In this document: piece by piece, positions 1-11,862 of the stretch
Numbering within the stretch: the first letter of the stretch is position 1
Layout of the letters: each line of letters opens with the position of its first letter
NCBI GenBank assembly: GCA_900472785.1
Contig: UCJH01000024.1
Location: forward strand, 5,449-69,448
Direction of reading: 5' to 3'
Source: Hyphomicrobiales bacterium
GTDB taxonomy: Bacteria > Pseudomonadota > Alphaproteobacteria > Rhizobiales > Rhizobiaceae
DNA length: 64,000 nucleotides
Program-made: the position numbers and the translations under genes
The notes under the pieces: model-generated
The model's input: the letters and a program-made list of their open reading frames with translations, nothing else
What the model was told of the DNA's origin: nothing
The model's database searches: none

Positions 1-963
1 AGACCGCCCGCGGGCGGTCGCGCGGTCGATCAACAGTTTCATGTGATTGTCGAGGTAGCGACGATTGTGCAGCCCCGTCAGTCCGTCGGTAACGGCCATT
101 TCGATGGTTTGCTTGACGCTCATGCGCAGGCGGTCGTTGCAATGCTTGCGCCGGATCTGCGTCAGGCTGCGTGCCACCAACTCATTGGGATCGAGCGGCC
201 GCACGATGTAGTCCGTCACCCCTAGATCGAGCGCCCGCACCACCATCTCGTCCTGCCCCTGCTCGGTGATGAGGAGAATCGGTATGTAGCGTGTGCGCTC
301 AAGCGAGCGCAGCTGCGAGCAAAGTCGCAGCGGATCGTAGTCCTCGAAATTGGAATTGACGATGACGAGGTCGAAATTGTTTTCGGCGGCCTCGAACAAA
401 GCCGCCTGCGGGTCCGGCATCGAGGTCACGGCGGCGATCGGCTTCAAAGCGCGTGAAATCCGTTCCTGCGAACTGCCGCGCGCATCGACGAGCAAGATAT
501 GACCCGGTTCGTCGGGGCGATCCGCGCGGGACATATCCTGCAGTCCGACGGTATGGGCGGTCTCGGCGCGCAGCCGCAATTCATCGCTGACGTTCTTCAG
601 GCGCACCAGGCTCTTCACCCGCGACATCAGCTGCAGGTCGTTGACGGGCTTGGTCAAAAAGTCGTCGGCACCGGCCTTCAGGCCGCGGACGCGGTCGGAC
701 GGCTGGTCGAGCGCCGTGACCATGACCACCGGAATATGCGCGGTACGCGGATTGGCCTTCAACCTTTCGCAGACTTCGAAGCCATCAATACCGGGCATCA
801 TGATATCGAGCAGGATAAGATCGACCGGGGTCTTCTCGCAGATGGCAAGTGCTGCGTAGCCGTCCTCGGCGGTCAGCACGTCGAAATACTCGGCGACGAG
901 CCGGGCTTCGAGCAGCTTCACATTGGCCGGGATGTCATCAACGACAAGGATACGCGCGGTCAT
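1..963 (-). CDS. pleD: PleD response regulator/diguanylate cyclase, 3' end cut by window edge
   Basis: The minus-strand frame opens with ATG at 961-963 and runs without a stop to base 1, giving 321 codons of a longer gene. The translation starts MTARILVVDDIPANVKLLEA, a receiver domain with the DD pair and a phosphoacceptor Asp in LILLDIMMPG. A second, degenerate receiver domain follows at about residues 150-270. The frame then enters the start of a GGDEF domain (DGLTGLHNRRYLDNH). This REC-REC-GGDEF order is that of PleD, which makes cyclic di-GMP and controls the developmental and motility switch in alphaproteobacteria. It lies directly downstream of divK with a 17-base gap, the usual divK-pleD operon. 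The GG(D/E)EF active site itself lies beyond the window, so catalytic integrity cannot be judged here. Confidence 0.95.
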   Translation of the reverse strand, partial: MTARILVVDDIPANVKLLEARLVAEYFDVLTAEDGYAALAICEKTPVDLILLDIMMPGIDGFEVCERLKANPRTAHIPVVMVTALDQPSDRVRGLKAGADDFLTKPVNDLQLMSRVKSLVRLKNVSDELRLRAETAHTVGLQDMSRADRPDEPGHILLVDARGSSQERISRALKPIAAVTSMPDPQAALFEAAENNFDLVIVNSNFEDYDPLRLCSQLRSLERTRYIPILLITEQGQDEMVVRALDLGVTDYIVRPLDPNELVARSLTQIRRKHCNDRLRMSVKQTIEMAVTDGLTGLHNRRYLDNHMKLLIDRATARGRS

Positions 964-980
964 TCAGATCTTCCCAACAA

Positions 981-1352
981 TCAGGCGTCGCCCAGATAGG
1001 TTTTGATCGTCTCAATAAATTTCGGAACGGAAATCGGTTTGGAGACATAGGCCTCGCAGCCGCCCTGGCGGATTCGCTCCTCGTCGCCCTTCATCGCAAA
1101 GGCGGTGACGGCGATGACCGGGATCACGTGGAGCTCGTCGTCTTCCTTCAGCCACTTGGTCACCTCCAGCCCGGAAACTTCCGGCAGCTGGATGTCCATG
1201 AGAATCAGGTCCGGACGGTGTTTACGTGCGAGATCAAGCGCTTCCATGCCATTCCGGGTCTGGATCGTCGTATATCCCGACGCCTCTATCAGATCCCGGA
1301 AGAGCTTCATGTTCAGCTCGTTGTCCTCGACAATCATCACCTGCTTGGGCAT
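981..1352 (-). CDS. divK: DivK single-domain response regulator
   Basis: This is a 123-residue stand-alone receiver domain starting [18 protein letters not shown]. The acidic pocket is E9/D10, the phosphoacceptor is D53 in [10 protein letters not shown], and the conserved Thr and Lys lie in [11 protein letters not shown] and YVSKPI. There is no output domain and the length matches DivK. DivK is the essential cell-fate regulator that, with PleC/DivJ-type kinases, controls the CckA-CtrA pathway and so polarity and division. It is followed by pleD in the same direction. The frame stays open far upstream to 1754, but homology begins at the ATG at 1352. I see no clear CtrA site or core promoter in the 168 bases between this start and the divergent gene at 1521. 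Confidence 0.96.
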   Translation of the reverse strand: MPKQVMIVEDNELNMKLFRDLIEASGYTTIQTRNGMEALDLARKHRPDLILMDIQLPEVSGLEVTKWLKEDDELHVIPVIAVTAFAMKGDEERIRQGGCEAYVSKPISVPKFIETIKTYLGDA

Positions 1353-1520
1353 TTTGATACCTTGTTTCGCGGTTCCGGCTTGCAACCACAGTTCATGTCT
1401 ATAAGTTGCGGCGCGGGTGAACGCACCCCTTCCCGGAAACCCGACGCTAAAGCTATTTGGTTGAAAAATAGGTAATTTCCAGCGGAAAAAATCGCATTCC
1501 CGCAAGAAGGATACAGGCTC

Positions 1521-1793
1521 TTGAAATCGGCTGACGAAACGGCGATCGCCATTCTGGGCTGGCTTGCGAGCGAACCCGACCTTCTTGGCCGGTTTCTGGC
1601 ACTGACCGGCACCGACCTCTCTTCGCTGCGACATGCGGCACGCGACCCCGGCTTCCTCGCGGGCGTCGTCGATTTCCTGATGGGGCACGAGCCGACGCTG
1701 CTCGCCTTCTGCGAAGCGACGGGAACGCTGCCGCAGGACGTTGTATACGCCCACGCTGTCCTGTCTGGCCCGGACAATCCGGGGGATTTCTGA
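1521..1793 (+). CDS. DUF3572 family protein
   Basis: This is a 90-residue acidic, mostly helical small protein without a signal peptide or membrane segment. The start is TTG, preceded by an AGAAGGA ribosome-binding site at 1505-1511, and no in-frame ATG lies nearby. It resembles the alphaproteobacterial DUF3572 family, which has no established function and is usually found next to divK. It ends two bases before the ATG of the HAD-like gene, so the two are probably co-transcribed, divergently from divK-pleD. The family assignment is from recognition of the sequence pattern; no function is proposed. Confidence 0.75.
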   Translation: MKSADETAIAILGWLASEPDLLGRFLALTGTDLSSLRHAARDPGFLAGVVDFLMGHEPTLLAFCEATGTLPQDVVYAHAVLSGPDNPGDF

Positions 1794-1795
1794 CC

Positions 1796-2449
1796 ATGAG
1801 CGAAATCCTGACGCTTGATCACGTGACGCTGACGGACCGGCCGCTGATCGTCTGCGACATTGACGAGGTGGTGCTGGAATTCCTGACGCCGTTTCGCAAC
1901 TTCCTGCGCTCCAGCGGCCATGATCTTCTGGCGCGGTCCTTTCGTCTGCACGGCAACATCGTCCTGCGCGCCGACGGAGTGGCGGTCGAAAAAGCCGCGG
2001 TCGACAACCTTCTGGAAGAATTCTTCACGCTTCAGGACAAGTGGCAGACGCCGGCCACGCTTGCGGTCGAGACGCTGGAAAGCCTTGCCGAAGACGCCGA
2101 TCTGGTCTTTTTGACCGCAATGCCGCCACGGCACGCTGTCGTCCGCCGCACCCTTCTCGATCATCATCGGCTGCACTATCCGCTTCTGGCGACCGAAGAG
2201 CCGAAGGGCCCTGTCGTCAAGCAGTTGCAGGATGCCCGGGACGTTCCGGTGGTCTTCATCGATGACATCCTGCGCAACCTTCATTCGGTGCGCAGTCATG
2301 CGCCGGATTGCCTGCTGGTCAACATCATGGCCAACGCCGAATTCCGAGCGATGGCGCCGGAACCGGGCGAAGGCATCGCCAGTGCGGAGGATTGGCCGCA
2401 CGCGGCGAGGATCATCCGCAGCCACTTTGCACGCGGAAACGATCGCTGA
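1796..2449 (+). CDS. HAD-like phosphatase-fold protein, function unknown
   Basis: This is a 217-residue cytosolic protein. Near the N-terminus is [12 protein letters not shown], which fits HAD motif I (DxDxx), and further on are VFLTAMPP (motif II-like, with Thr) and [10 protein letters not shown] (motif IV-like acidic pair). A lysine in [11 protein letters not shown] could be motif III. These support a HAD-superfamily hydrolase fold, but I cannot name the substrate. The gene starts two bases after the DUF3572 stop, indicating translational coupling. An SOS-regulated dinB follows on the same strand but has its own promoter, so a joint DNA-damage role should not be assumed. Confidence 0.65.
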   Translation: MSEILTLDHVTLTDRPLIVCDIDEVVLEFLTPFRNFLRSSGHDLLARSFRLHGNIVLRADGVAVEKAAVDNLLEEFFTLQDKWQTPATLAVETLESLAEDADLVFLTAMPPRHAVVRRTLLDHHRLHYPLLATEEPKGPVVKQLQDARDVPVVFIDDILRNLHSVRSHAPDCLLVNIMANAEFRAMAPEPGEGIASAEDWPHAARIIRSHFARGNDR

Positions 2450-2508
2450 CCGCATAAGGCATCGCGCAACAAACATGATCATTGTCCTTTCGCTGCAGCG
2501 CTTCCCGT

Positions 2509-2559
2509 CTTGAGACTCGCCAGCTTACGGGCTAACGTGCCGATGTTCAACTTTTGTTC
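2509..2559 (+). promoter_or_regulatory. dinB promoter with LexA (SOS) operator
   Basis: GTTC at 2545-2548 and GTTC at 2556-2559 are separated by exactly seven bases. This is the GTTC-N7-GTTC direct repeat known as the LexA box of alphaproteobacteria. Just upstream is a plausible sigma-70 promoter: CTTGAG (2509-2514), 17 bases, CTAACG (2532-2537). That puts the transcription start close to 2544, so LexA would sit on the start site. The operator ends six bases before the dinB ATG at 2566. The repeat is seen directly; the promoter hexamers are imperfect and are inference. Confidence 0.8.
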
Positions 2560-2565
2560 CGAGCG

Positions 2566-3858
2566 ATGTCAAACGATCCCGTCGAGTATCCTGGGTTTTG
2601 CCGTGACTGCCTGACCGGCCAGCGTGTCGGCATGCGCCGCTGCACGGCCTGCGGCAGTCCCAGACTTGTCTATCATCCCGAACTTTACCAGCTGACGCTT
2701 GCTCACATCGATTGCGATGCCTTCTATGCTTCGGTGGAGAAGCGCGACAATCCGGAACTCGCCGACAAGCCGCTGATCATCGGCGGCGGCAAGCGCGGTG
2801 TCGTCTCCACCGCCTGCTACATTGCCCGCATTCACGGCGTGCGCTCCGCCATGCCGATGTTCAAGGCGCTGGAGGCCTGTCCTCAGGCGATCGTCATCAA
2901 GCCCAATATGGAAAAATACGTCAGGGTCGGCCGCGAAGTCCGGGCGCTGATGCAGGAACTGACACCCCTGGTGCAGCCCCTGTCGATCGACGAGGCCTTT
3001 CTCGAGCTGAAGGGAACCGAGCGGCTGCACCATGATCCGCCGGCCCGCACGCTTGCGAAATTCGCACGCCGCATCGAGCAGGAAATCGGCATCACCGTTT
3101 CGGTTGGCCTTTCCTACTGCAAGTTTCTCGCAAAGATCGCCTCCGACCTGCAGAAGCCGCGGGGCTTTTCGGTGATCGGTGCCGAAGAAGCCGTAAACTT
3201 CCTGAAGGAACGGCCGGTGACAATGATCTGGGGCGTCGGAAAGGCCTTTGCGGCGACCCTGGAGCGCGACGGCATCCGCAGCATCGGCCAGTTGCAGACC
3301 ATGGAGGAAACCGACCTGATGCGCCGCTATGGCACCATGGGTCAGCGCTTGTTTCGCCTGTCGCGCGGGATGGATGACCGTGCGGTCGAAATCGACGGTG
3401 AAGCCAAGAGCGTCTCGTCGGAAACCACCTTCAACGACGATCTCTGCGATTACGACGACCTCGTCACCCATCTGCGCCGCCTGAGCGAACAGGTCGCCTT
3501 GCGGCTGCGCAAGGCCGATATCGCCGGGCACACGGTGGTGCTGAAGCTGAAGACGGCCGATTTCAAGAGCAGGACGAGAAACCGGCGACTGGAAAGCCCG
3601 ACGCGCCTTGCCGACCGGATCTTCCGCACCGGCATGCAGCTTCTGGAGAAGGAAACGGACGGCACGCGCTTCCGGCTGATCGGCATCGGCGTCAGCGACC
3701 TGACGCCGCCTGACCTCGCCGATCCACCCGATCTTGTCGATGCGCAGGCTGGGCGACGCGCGGCGGCGGAGGCAGCAATCAACGTTCTGCGCGACAAGTT
3801 CGGCAAGGCCAGCGTCGAAACGGGGTACACGTTCGGAAAAGACCGGCGCGGCAAATAG
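2566..3858 (+). CDS. dinB: DNA polymerase IV (Y-family) with N-terminal Cys4 motif
   Basis: The protein has 430 residues from ATG 2566. A TTG at 2554 lies inside the LexA operator and is unlikely to be the start. The Y-family core begins near residue 45 ([17 protein letters not shown]) with the catalytic acidic residues in that motif and in [10 protein letters not shown]. The sequence then follows the palm, thumb (helix-hairpin-helix at [17 protein letters not shown]) and little-finger order. It performs error-prone translesion synthesis during the SOS response. Ahead of the core is a 40-residue extension with C12-x2-C15 and C26-x2-C29, which looks like a zinc ribbon and is absent from E. coli DinB. 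No beta-clamp motif was confidently identified at the C-terminus. Confidence 0.93.
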   Translation: MSNDPVEYPGFCRDCLTGQRVGMRRCTACGSPRLVYHPELYQLTLAHIDCDAFYASVEKRDNPELADKPLIIGGGKRGVVSTACYIARIHGVRSAMPMFKALEACPQAIVIKPNMEKYVRVGREVRALMQELTPLVQPLSIDEAFLELKGTERLHHDPPARTLAKFARRIEQEIGITVSVGLSYCKFLAKIASDLQKPRGFSVIGAEEAVNFLKERPVTMIWGVGKAFAATLERDGIRSIGQLQTMEETDLMRRYGTMGQRLFRLSRGMDDRAVEIDGEAKSVSSETTFNDDLCDYDDLVTHLRRLSEQVALRLRKADIAGHTVVLKLKTADFKSRTRNRRLESPTRLADRIFRTGMQLLEKETDGTRFRLIGIGVSDLTPPDLADPPDLVDAQAGRRAAAEAAINVLRDKFGKASVETGYTFGKDRRGK

Positions 3859-3906
3859 GCAGGTTCGAATAAGGGTTGTGGAAACAGCGTCCTTTACAAG
3901 GGATCG

Positions 3907-3922
3907 TGTTCCAGCGGGAACA
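3907..3922. repeat. Short inverted repeat upstream of the L,D-transpeptidase
   Basis: TGTTCC and GGAACA form perfect 6-base arms around AGCG in the 96-base gap between dinB and the L,D-transpeptidase gene, about 33 bases before the latter's start. It could be an operator. It is not the LexA arrangement, because the half-sites are inverted rather than direct. No regulator can be named. Confidence 0.35.
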
Positions 3923-3954
3923 GTCAAAGGTTCCTTAAATCTATCAGGATAGGC

Positions 3955-5229
3955 TTGTCATCAATTTCTCACGTCCGGATGTTGCCCATGTTTTCGCGTC
4001 TCGCATTTGGAATAAGCCTCTACGCCGTTTTCCTGTCGTCCGGCACGGCCCTTGCCGCAGGGCCGCAGGTACCTTTGCAGGTGATCGTGTCGAAGGACCA
4101 GCAGTCGCTTGTCGTTTATGACGGCGACACTGTCGTCGCGACATCGAAGGTATCAACAGGCAAGGCCGGTTACTCGACGCCGACAGGCATTTTCTCGATC
4201 CTGGAGAAGCGCCGCCACCACCGGTCGAACATCTATTCCAACGCGCCGATGCCCTTCATGCAGCGGCTGACATGGTCAGGTATCGCGCTTCACGCTTCCA
4301 ACCACGTGCCGGATTATCCGGCCTCGCATGGCTGCGTCCGCCTGCCCAATGATTTTGCGGCCGAACTTTACAAGATGACGGGCCGCGGCCTGCACGTGCT
4401 GATCTCGGACCGGCAGGTGACGCCGGTCGAGATCCGTGACGCGATGCTGTTTCAGCCCGTCAGGGACGCGGCCGATCCGCTCCTGCTGTCCGATGCGCAG
4501 CTGAGGCCTTCCATGGCGCAGCACCCGGCACCGGGCAGTGGCGCAGTCGAGGTGGCGATGACCGATCCGGCGCCGACTGCCGCAATTGAAGCCGAACCCA
4601 AGCCGCCGATCCGTATCCTCATCACCCGGCGCGGCGAACGCGAAACCTTCCTCGATATCCAGATGTTGCTCAACCAGCTGGGTCACGACGCCGGCATGCC
4701 GGACGGATATGCTGGCAGCCAGACCTATGCCGCAATCAAATCGTTCCAGACATCCGAAGGCCTGACGCCGGATGGGGTCGTCACGCCTGCGCTGATCGAA
4801 GCCCTCTATCGCAAGGCCGGGAAAGGCACGCCGCCCAATGGACAGCTGATGGTCCGGCAGTCTTTCGCGCCGCTTTTCGAGGCACCGGTCGTCATCGCCA
4901 GGCCCGAGGTCGCACTCGGAACGCATTTCCTGCAGTTCCAGAATATCGACGCGAAAACAAACACGGGCGAATGGTTCGGCGTGACGCTTGAAAACGCGCT
5001 TTCCAAGCCGGCGAAAAAACGCCTTGGCGTCACGGTCGAGGAGGATGCCCTTGCCTTCAACGCCACGCACCGCGCGCTGGATCGCATCACGGTTCCGCAG
5101 GAGGTCCGCGAACGCATCGGCAAACTTCTGGCCGAGGGTTCGTCGCTGACCATTTCCGACATGGGCCTCGGCCAGGAAACCGGCGACGGCACCGATTTCG
5201 TGACCATCACCCACGCACCGAAATCGTAA
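3955..5229 (+). CDS. Exported L,D-transpeptidase with peptidoglycan-binding domain
   Basis: This is a 424-residue envelope protein. A signal peptide spans about residues 10-36 (hydrophobic stretch, then ALAAGP). The YkuD catalytic domain follows at about 40-160, with the signature SHGCVRLPN (catalytic Cys127) and an upstream His in GIALHASNH. A peptidoglycan-binding repeat lies at about 225-290 (LNQLGHDAGMPDGYAGSQTY). Such enzymes form 3-3 cross-links in the peptidoglycan or attach proteins to it; Rhizobiales depend heavily on them for polar growth. The longest start is TTG at 3955, with AGGA five bases upstream. ATG codons at 3979 and 3988 would still leave a signal peptide. The C-terminal region (about 300-424) has no domain I recognise. 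Confidence 0.88.
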   Translation: MSSISHVRMLPMFSRLAFGISLYAVFLSSGTALAAGPQVPLQVIVSKDQQSLVVYDGDTVVATSKVSTGKAGYSTPTGIFSILEKRRHHRSNIYSNAPMPFMQRLTWSGIALHASNHVPDYPASHGCVRLPNDFAAELYKMTGRGLHVLISDRQVTPVEIRDAMLFQPVRDAADPLLLSDAQLRPSMAQHPAPGSGAVEVAMTDPAPTAAIEAEPKPPIRILITRRGERETFLDIQMLLNQLGHDAGMPDGYAGSQTYAAIKSFQTSEGLTPDGVVTPALIEALYRKAGKGTPPNGQLMVRQSFAPLFEAPVVIARPEVALGTHFLQFQNIDAKTNTGEWFGVTLENALSKPAKKRLGVTVEEDALAFNATHRALDRITVPQEVRERIGKLLAEGSSLTISDMGLGQETGDGTDFVTITHAPKS

Positions 5230-5306
5230 CCATCACATTCTACTTCTGGACACGCCTGCGCCAACCCGAAGCATGCGTCAGCGATTTTGGCTGGCGATAC
5301 AGGTCG

Positions 5307-8813
<3,507 letters not shown>

Positions 8814-8942
8814 GCCCGCACATCCCGATTCCGTGAAGATCCAAGGATAGACTGTTTCGGCACGGCGGAGTCCAGTTTCGAGCGCGTGAAAGTCGATTAT
8901 TTTGCGCCAGATGCCTGTTATGCACAGCAAGGCGCGGGGATT

Positions 8943-8966
8943 TCAGGCGGCGATATCGCCGCCTGA
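8943..8966. repeat. Perfect 24-bp palindrome between the small SOS ORF and dnaE
   Basis: TCAGGCGGCGAT is followed immediately by its exact reverse complement. As RNA it can fold into a 10-bp GC-rich stem with an ATAT loop. On the minus strand it begins 17 bases after the stop of the ORF at 8983-9069 and lies 130 bases before the dnaE ATG. There is no U-tract after it, so it is not a canonical terminator. It may be a transcript-stabilising hairpin, a weak terminator or a protein-binding palindrome. Confidence 0.75.
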
Positions 8967-8982
8967 GAAATTACCGGCAGCT

Positions 8983-9069
8983 TCACATGCCCATGACGAT
9001 GATCGATAGGCTGGCAATAAACAGGCTGATCGAGGCGAAGGCGGCGAGGTCGCGAATGAGGTCAGTCAT
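8983..9069 (-). CDS. Unannotated 28-aa single-span membrane protein, SOS-linked (SidA-like candidate)
   Basis: ATG at 9067-9069 starts a 28-codon frame ending in TGA at 8983-8985. The peptide begins MTDLIRDL and is then almost wholly hydrophobic from residue 9 to the end (AAFASISLF..., ...SIIVMGM), long enough for one membrane span. AAGGGAG lies eight bases before the ATG, a strong ribosome-binding site. The upstream region carries CTTGAC, an 18-base spacer containing a GTTC-N7-GTTC LexA box, and CAAAAT. Caulobacter SidA, a 29-residue inner-membrane protein induced by LexA loss, blocks division through FtsW. Size, topology and regulation here match that type, but I have not shown sequence homology. 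It could also be a TisB-like depolarising peptide. Coding is inferred from the ribosome-binding site, hydrophobic pattern and operator. Confidence 0.7.
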   Translation of the reverse strand: MTDLIRDLAAFASISLFIASLSIIVMGM

Positions 9070-9098
9070 GCAGAGGCTCCCTTTTCTATTATGTTTCC

Positions 9099-9128
9099 AT
9101 TTTGTTCTATTTTTGTTCACGCGTCAAG
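9099..9128 (-). promoter_or_regulatory. Promoter with embedded LexA (SOS) box for the 28-aa ORF
   Basis: On the minus strand CTTGAC (9123-9128) and CAAAAT (9099-9104) are 18 bases apart. Between and touching them is a LexA-type direct repeat, seen on the plus strand as GTTC (9104-9107), seven T-rich bases (TATTTTT) and GTTC (9115-9118). LexA bound there would block RNA polymerase. The repeat spacing is exactly that of alphaproteobacterial SOS boxes. Transcription would start near 9092 and give a leader of about 23 bases before the ATG at 9069. The plus-strand gene at 9253 starts 135 bases away and could conceivably share the site. Confidence 0.75.
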
Positions 9129-9252
9129 AAACAAATTCGAATATGTGCATGCCGGTACGCGTATGGTTAATCCCGAAATTCTGATGCTGGACGGAACATC
9201 GACGGCGCTTTATCGTGGGCGTGCAGAAGCATTTTTTGGAGAAAAGAAGCCT

Positions 9253-9831
9253 ATGAAATTTCAGCTCGCGGCCATTGTGATTGCTGGGTTTCTAGCAACG
9301 GCGGCGCATGCCGGCGAACCGATCGATCCCGAGCGGATCGCCTCCGCCACCACCGGGGACTGGGATGGCGACGGCGATATAGATCTGGCAATGCTGGTGC
9401 GTCCGGCGCAGGATCAGGGGACGGCGAAGAACGCCATCTACATCCTGTTCAATGATCCGCTTTCGGGAAGCATGGAAGTGAAGGCGCTGGCAAACGACAA
9501 GGTCGAGGGCGATTTCATCTATGTCGGCAACGAGGCGACGATCTCGGCACTGCCGAACGGCTCCATTCTGGTGAGCACGAAAAACGGCGCCGAAGGCCAG
9601 CGGCACTACGAGCAGAAGCTCACCCTCGCCTACCGCAATTTCCAGTTCGTCGTCGCCGGATACACCTTTACCCGCTCCGACGACAACGGCGTCGAGAACT
9701 TTCAATCCTGCGATCTCAACGTGCTGACCGGCAAGGGCAAACGCGATGATGCGCCATTTTCGGTGGCGCCGCGCTTTACGACGATCGAGGACTGGAACGA
9801 CGAGATGGGCACCCAGTCCTGCAATTATTGA
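9253..9831 (+). CDS. Exported small acidic protein with an Asp-rich calcium-loop-like motif
   Basis: The protein has 192 residues from ATG 9253, which has GGAG 10-14 bases upstream and opens a clear signal peptide (MKFQLAAIVIAGFLATAAHA, cleavage after residue 20). The open frame extends to 9091 but that part is not protein-like. Residues 36-44 read DWDGDGDID, the loop pattern of FG-GAP/VCBS repeats and EF-hand-like calcium sites, here present once. The rest is a mixed beta-rich sequence with two C-terminal cysteines that might pair (QSCDLN and TQSCNY). I know of no assigned function. It ends 10 bases from the stop of the convergent lolD. Confidence 0.75.
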   Translation: MKFQLAAIVIAGFLATAAHAGEPIDPERIASATTGDWDGDGDIDLAMLVRPAQDQGTAKNAIYILFNDPLSGSMEVKALANDKVEGDFIYVGNEATISALPNGSILVSTKNGAEGQRHYEQKLTLAYRNFQFVVAGYTFTRSDDNGVENFQSCDLNVLTGKGKRDDAPFSVAPRFTTIEDWNDEMGTQSCNY

Positions 9832-9840
9832 TCGAGTTCT

Positions 9841-10527
9841 CTATGCGAGTTCGACGACCTTGCCGTCTTCGATGGTGACACGCCGGTCCATCAGGCCGGC
9901 AAGCTGGTGGTTATGCGTCGCGATCATCGCCGCCAGCCCCGACTGCCGGACCAGCGCCTTCAACGCCTCGAAGACATAGCCGGCGGTTTCCGGATCGAGA
10001 TTGCCGGTCGGCTCGTCGGCAAGCAGCACCAGTGGCGCGTTGGCGACCGCGCGGGCAATCGCCACGCGCTGCTGCTCGCCGCCGGATAGCTCCGACGGCC
10101 GGTGATCGCCGCGATGGCCGATGCGCATGTAGTCGAGCAGCGCCGCGGCGCGTTCCCGCGCCTCGGCCTTGCCAAGGCCGGCGATCAGCTGCGGCATCAT
10201 GATGTTTTCCAGCGCCGTGAATTCCGGCAGCAAGTGGTGAAACTGATAGACGAAACCGATATCGCTGCGGCGCACGGCGGTGCGCCCTTCATCGTTCAGG
10301 GTTCCGCAGGAGCGGCCGTTGATCGTCACCTCCCCTGCATCGGGGCGCTCCAGAAGGCCGGCAATGTGGAGAAGGGTCGACTTGCCGGTCCCGGACGGCG
10401 CGACCAGCGCCACGGTTTCGCCGGCGCGCAGGGTGAAATCCGCGCCCCTGAGGATAGACAGGAACGTATCGCCCTGGCTGTATTGGCGGTCGACGCCGGA
10501 AAGCTGCAATGCCACGCGCGCGTTCAT
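9841..10527 (-). CDS. lolD: Lipoprotein-releasing ABC transporter ATPase LolD
   Basis: This is a 228-residue ABC ATPase with Walker [10 protein letters not shown], a Q-loop in [12 protein letters not shown], signature [10 protein letters not shown], Walker [14 protein letters not shown] and switch His in IATHNHQ. LolD powers release of outer-membrane lipoproteins from the inner membrane to the carrier LolA. It starts 17 bases after the stop of the permease gene, which is the expected partner. MacB/FtsE-type ATPases look similar, but the paired LolC/E permease supports LolD. Confidence 0.92.
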   Translation of the reverse strand: MNARVALQLSGVDRQYSQGDTFLSILRGADFTLRAGETVALVAPSGTGKSTLLHIAGLLERPDAGEVTINGRSCGTLNDEGRTAVRRSDIGFVYQFHHLLPEFTALENIMMPQLIAGLGKAEARERAAALLDYMRIGHRGDHRPSELSGGEQQRVAIARAVANAPLVLLADEPTGNLDPETAGYVFEALKALVRQSGLAAMIATHNHQLAGLMDRRVTIEDGKVVELA

Positions 10528-10544
10528 TGTTCTTGTTATCCTTG

Positions 10545-11852
10545 TTATTCGTACCGCAGGGCCTGGACTGGATCGAGGCGCGAAGCGCGCCAGGCCGGGA
10601 AGATCGTGGCGAGGAACGACAGCCCGATCGCCATGGCGACTACGGAAATCGTCTCGCCGGGGTTCATGTCGGCTGGAAGCTGGCTGAGGAAATAGAGTTC
10701 CGGATTGAAGATCGTCGTCCCGGAAATCCAGGAGAAGAAGCCGCGGATCGATTCGATGTTCAGGCAGACGACGACGCCGAGCGCCACGCCGGCGAAGGTC
10801 CCGACGATGCCGATGGCGGCACCCGTCATGAAGAAGATGCGCATCACCGAGCCGGCCGACGCACCCATGGTGCGCAGGATGGCGATGTCGCTGCCCTTGT
10901 CCTTGACGAGCATGATGAGCCCGGAAACGATATTCAGCGCCGCGACGAGCACGATCAGCGTTAGGATCATGAACATGACGTTGCGCTCCACCTGAAGCGC
11001 GGAGAAAAAGGTCTTGTTTCGGTCGCGCCAGTCGCTGATCAGCACCTGCCGGCCGGCGGCGGCCTCGATCGGCTGGCGAAGCGCATCGACCATGTCCGGA
11101 TTCTCGACGAAGAGTTCGATCGATTGCGCGATGCCCTCGGCATTGAAATAGAGTTGCGCCTCCTCAAGCGGCATGAAGATGATCGAGGCATCATATTCGG
11201 ACATGCCGATCTCGAAGATCGCCGAGACTGTGTAGGATTTCACCCGTGGATTGACGCCCATCGGCGTTACATCGCCCTCCGGCGCCACCAGCGTGATCGT
11301 GCCGCCCGCGGTGATCCCGAGCTGGTTTGCCATGCGCGAGCCGATCGCAACGCCGCTTCCGGCGGCGAAACCGACGAGATCGCCGGACAGGATGTGGTCG
11401 GAAACCGCCTTCATCTTGGTGAAGTCGTCGGCGCGAACGCCGCGGACGAGCGCACCCGTGCCAGCCCCGCTCGGACCGGAGGCCAGCGTCTGGCCCTCGA
11501 TCATCGGGATCGCCATGGTGACGCCCTTGACGCCGGAAAACTTGGTCGCGAGGTCGGCATAGTTGTCGAGCGGACCATCCAGCGGCTGGACGATCATATG
11601 ACCGTTGATGCCAAGGATGCGCGAGATCAGTTCCGTGCGGAAACCGTTCATCACCGCCATGACGATGATCAGCGTCGCTACGCCGAGCATGATGCCGATG
11701 AATGAAAAGCCGGCGATCACCGAAATGAATGCTTCCTTGCGGCGCGAGCGCAGATAGCGCCAGGCCACCATCCGTTCGAATGCGGAGAACGGACGACTCC
11801 CGGACGAACGGACGTCCGCCGTTTCTGCCTGGTCTACGGTCGCGGCACTCAT
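10545..11852 (-). CDS. lolC: Lipoprotein-releasing permease LolC/LolE family
   Basis: The protein has 435 residues from ATG 11852, preceded by GGGAGAG about five bases away; this start lies 24 bases inside the longest frame. Topology fits the family: one N-terminal membrane span (about residues 45-70, [20 protein letters not shown]), a large periplasmic domain to about 290, then three spans in the FtsX-like domain. It forms the membrane part of the complex that extracts lipoproteins for LolA. Alphaproteobacteria usually have one permease gene rather than separate lolC and lolE, so the symbol is a convention. It sits between proS and lolD in the same direction. Confidence 0.92.
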   Translation of the reverse strand: MSAATVDQAETADVRSSGSRPFSAFERMVAWRYLRSRRKEAFISVIAGFSFIGIMLGVATLIIVMAVMNGFRTELISRILGINGHMIVQPLDGPLDNYADLATKFSGVKGVTMAIPMIEGQTLASGPSGAGTGALVRGVRADDFTKMKAVSDHILSGDLVGFAAGSGVAIGSRMANQLGITAGGTITLVAPEGDVTPMGVNPRVKSYTVSAIFEIGMSEYDASIIFMPLEEAQLYFNAEGIAQSIELFVENPDMVDALRQPIEAAAGRQVLISDWRDRNKTFFSALQVERNVMFMILTLIVLVAALNIVSGLIMLVKDKGSDIAILRTMGASAGSVMRIFFMTGAAIGIVGTFAGVALGVVVCLNIESIRGFFSWISGTTIFNPELYFLSQLPADMNPGETISVVAMAIGLSFLATIFPAWRASRLDPVQALRYE

Positions 11853-11862
11853 CGTCTCTCCC

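Noticed and set aside
9163-9170. ATGGTTAA, a CtrA half-site, before the exported protein at 9253.
   Set aside because: About one such 8-mer is expected by chance in a window this size, and no second TTAA lies at the right spacing.
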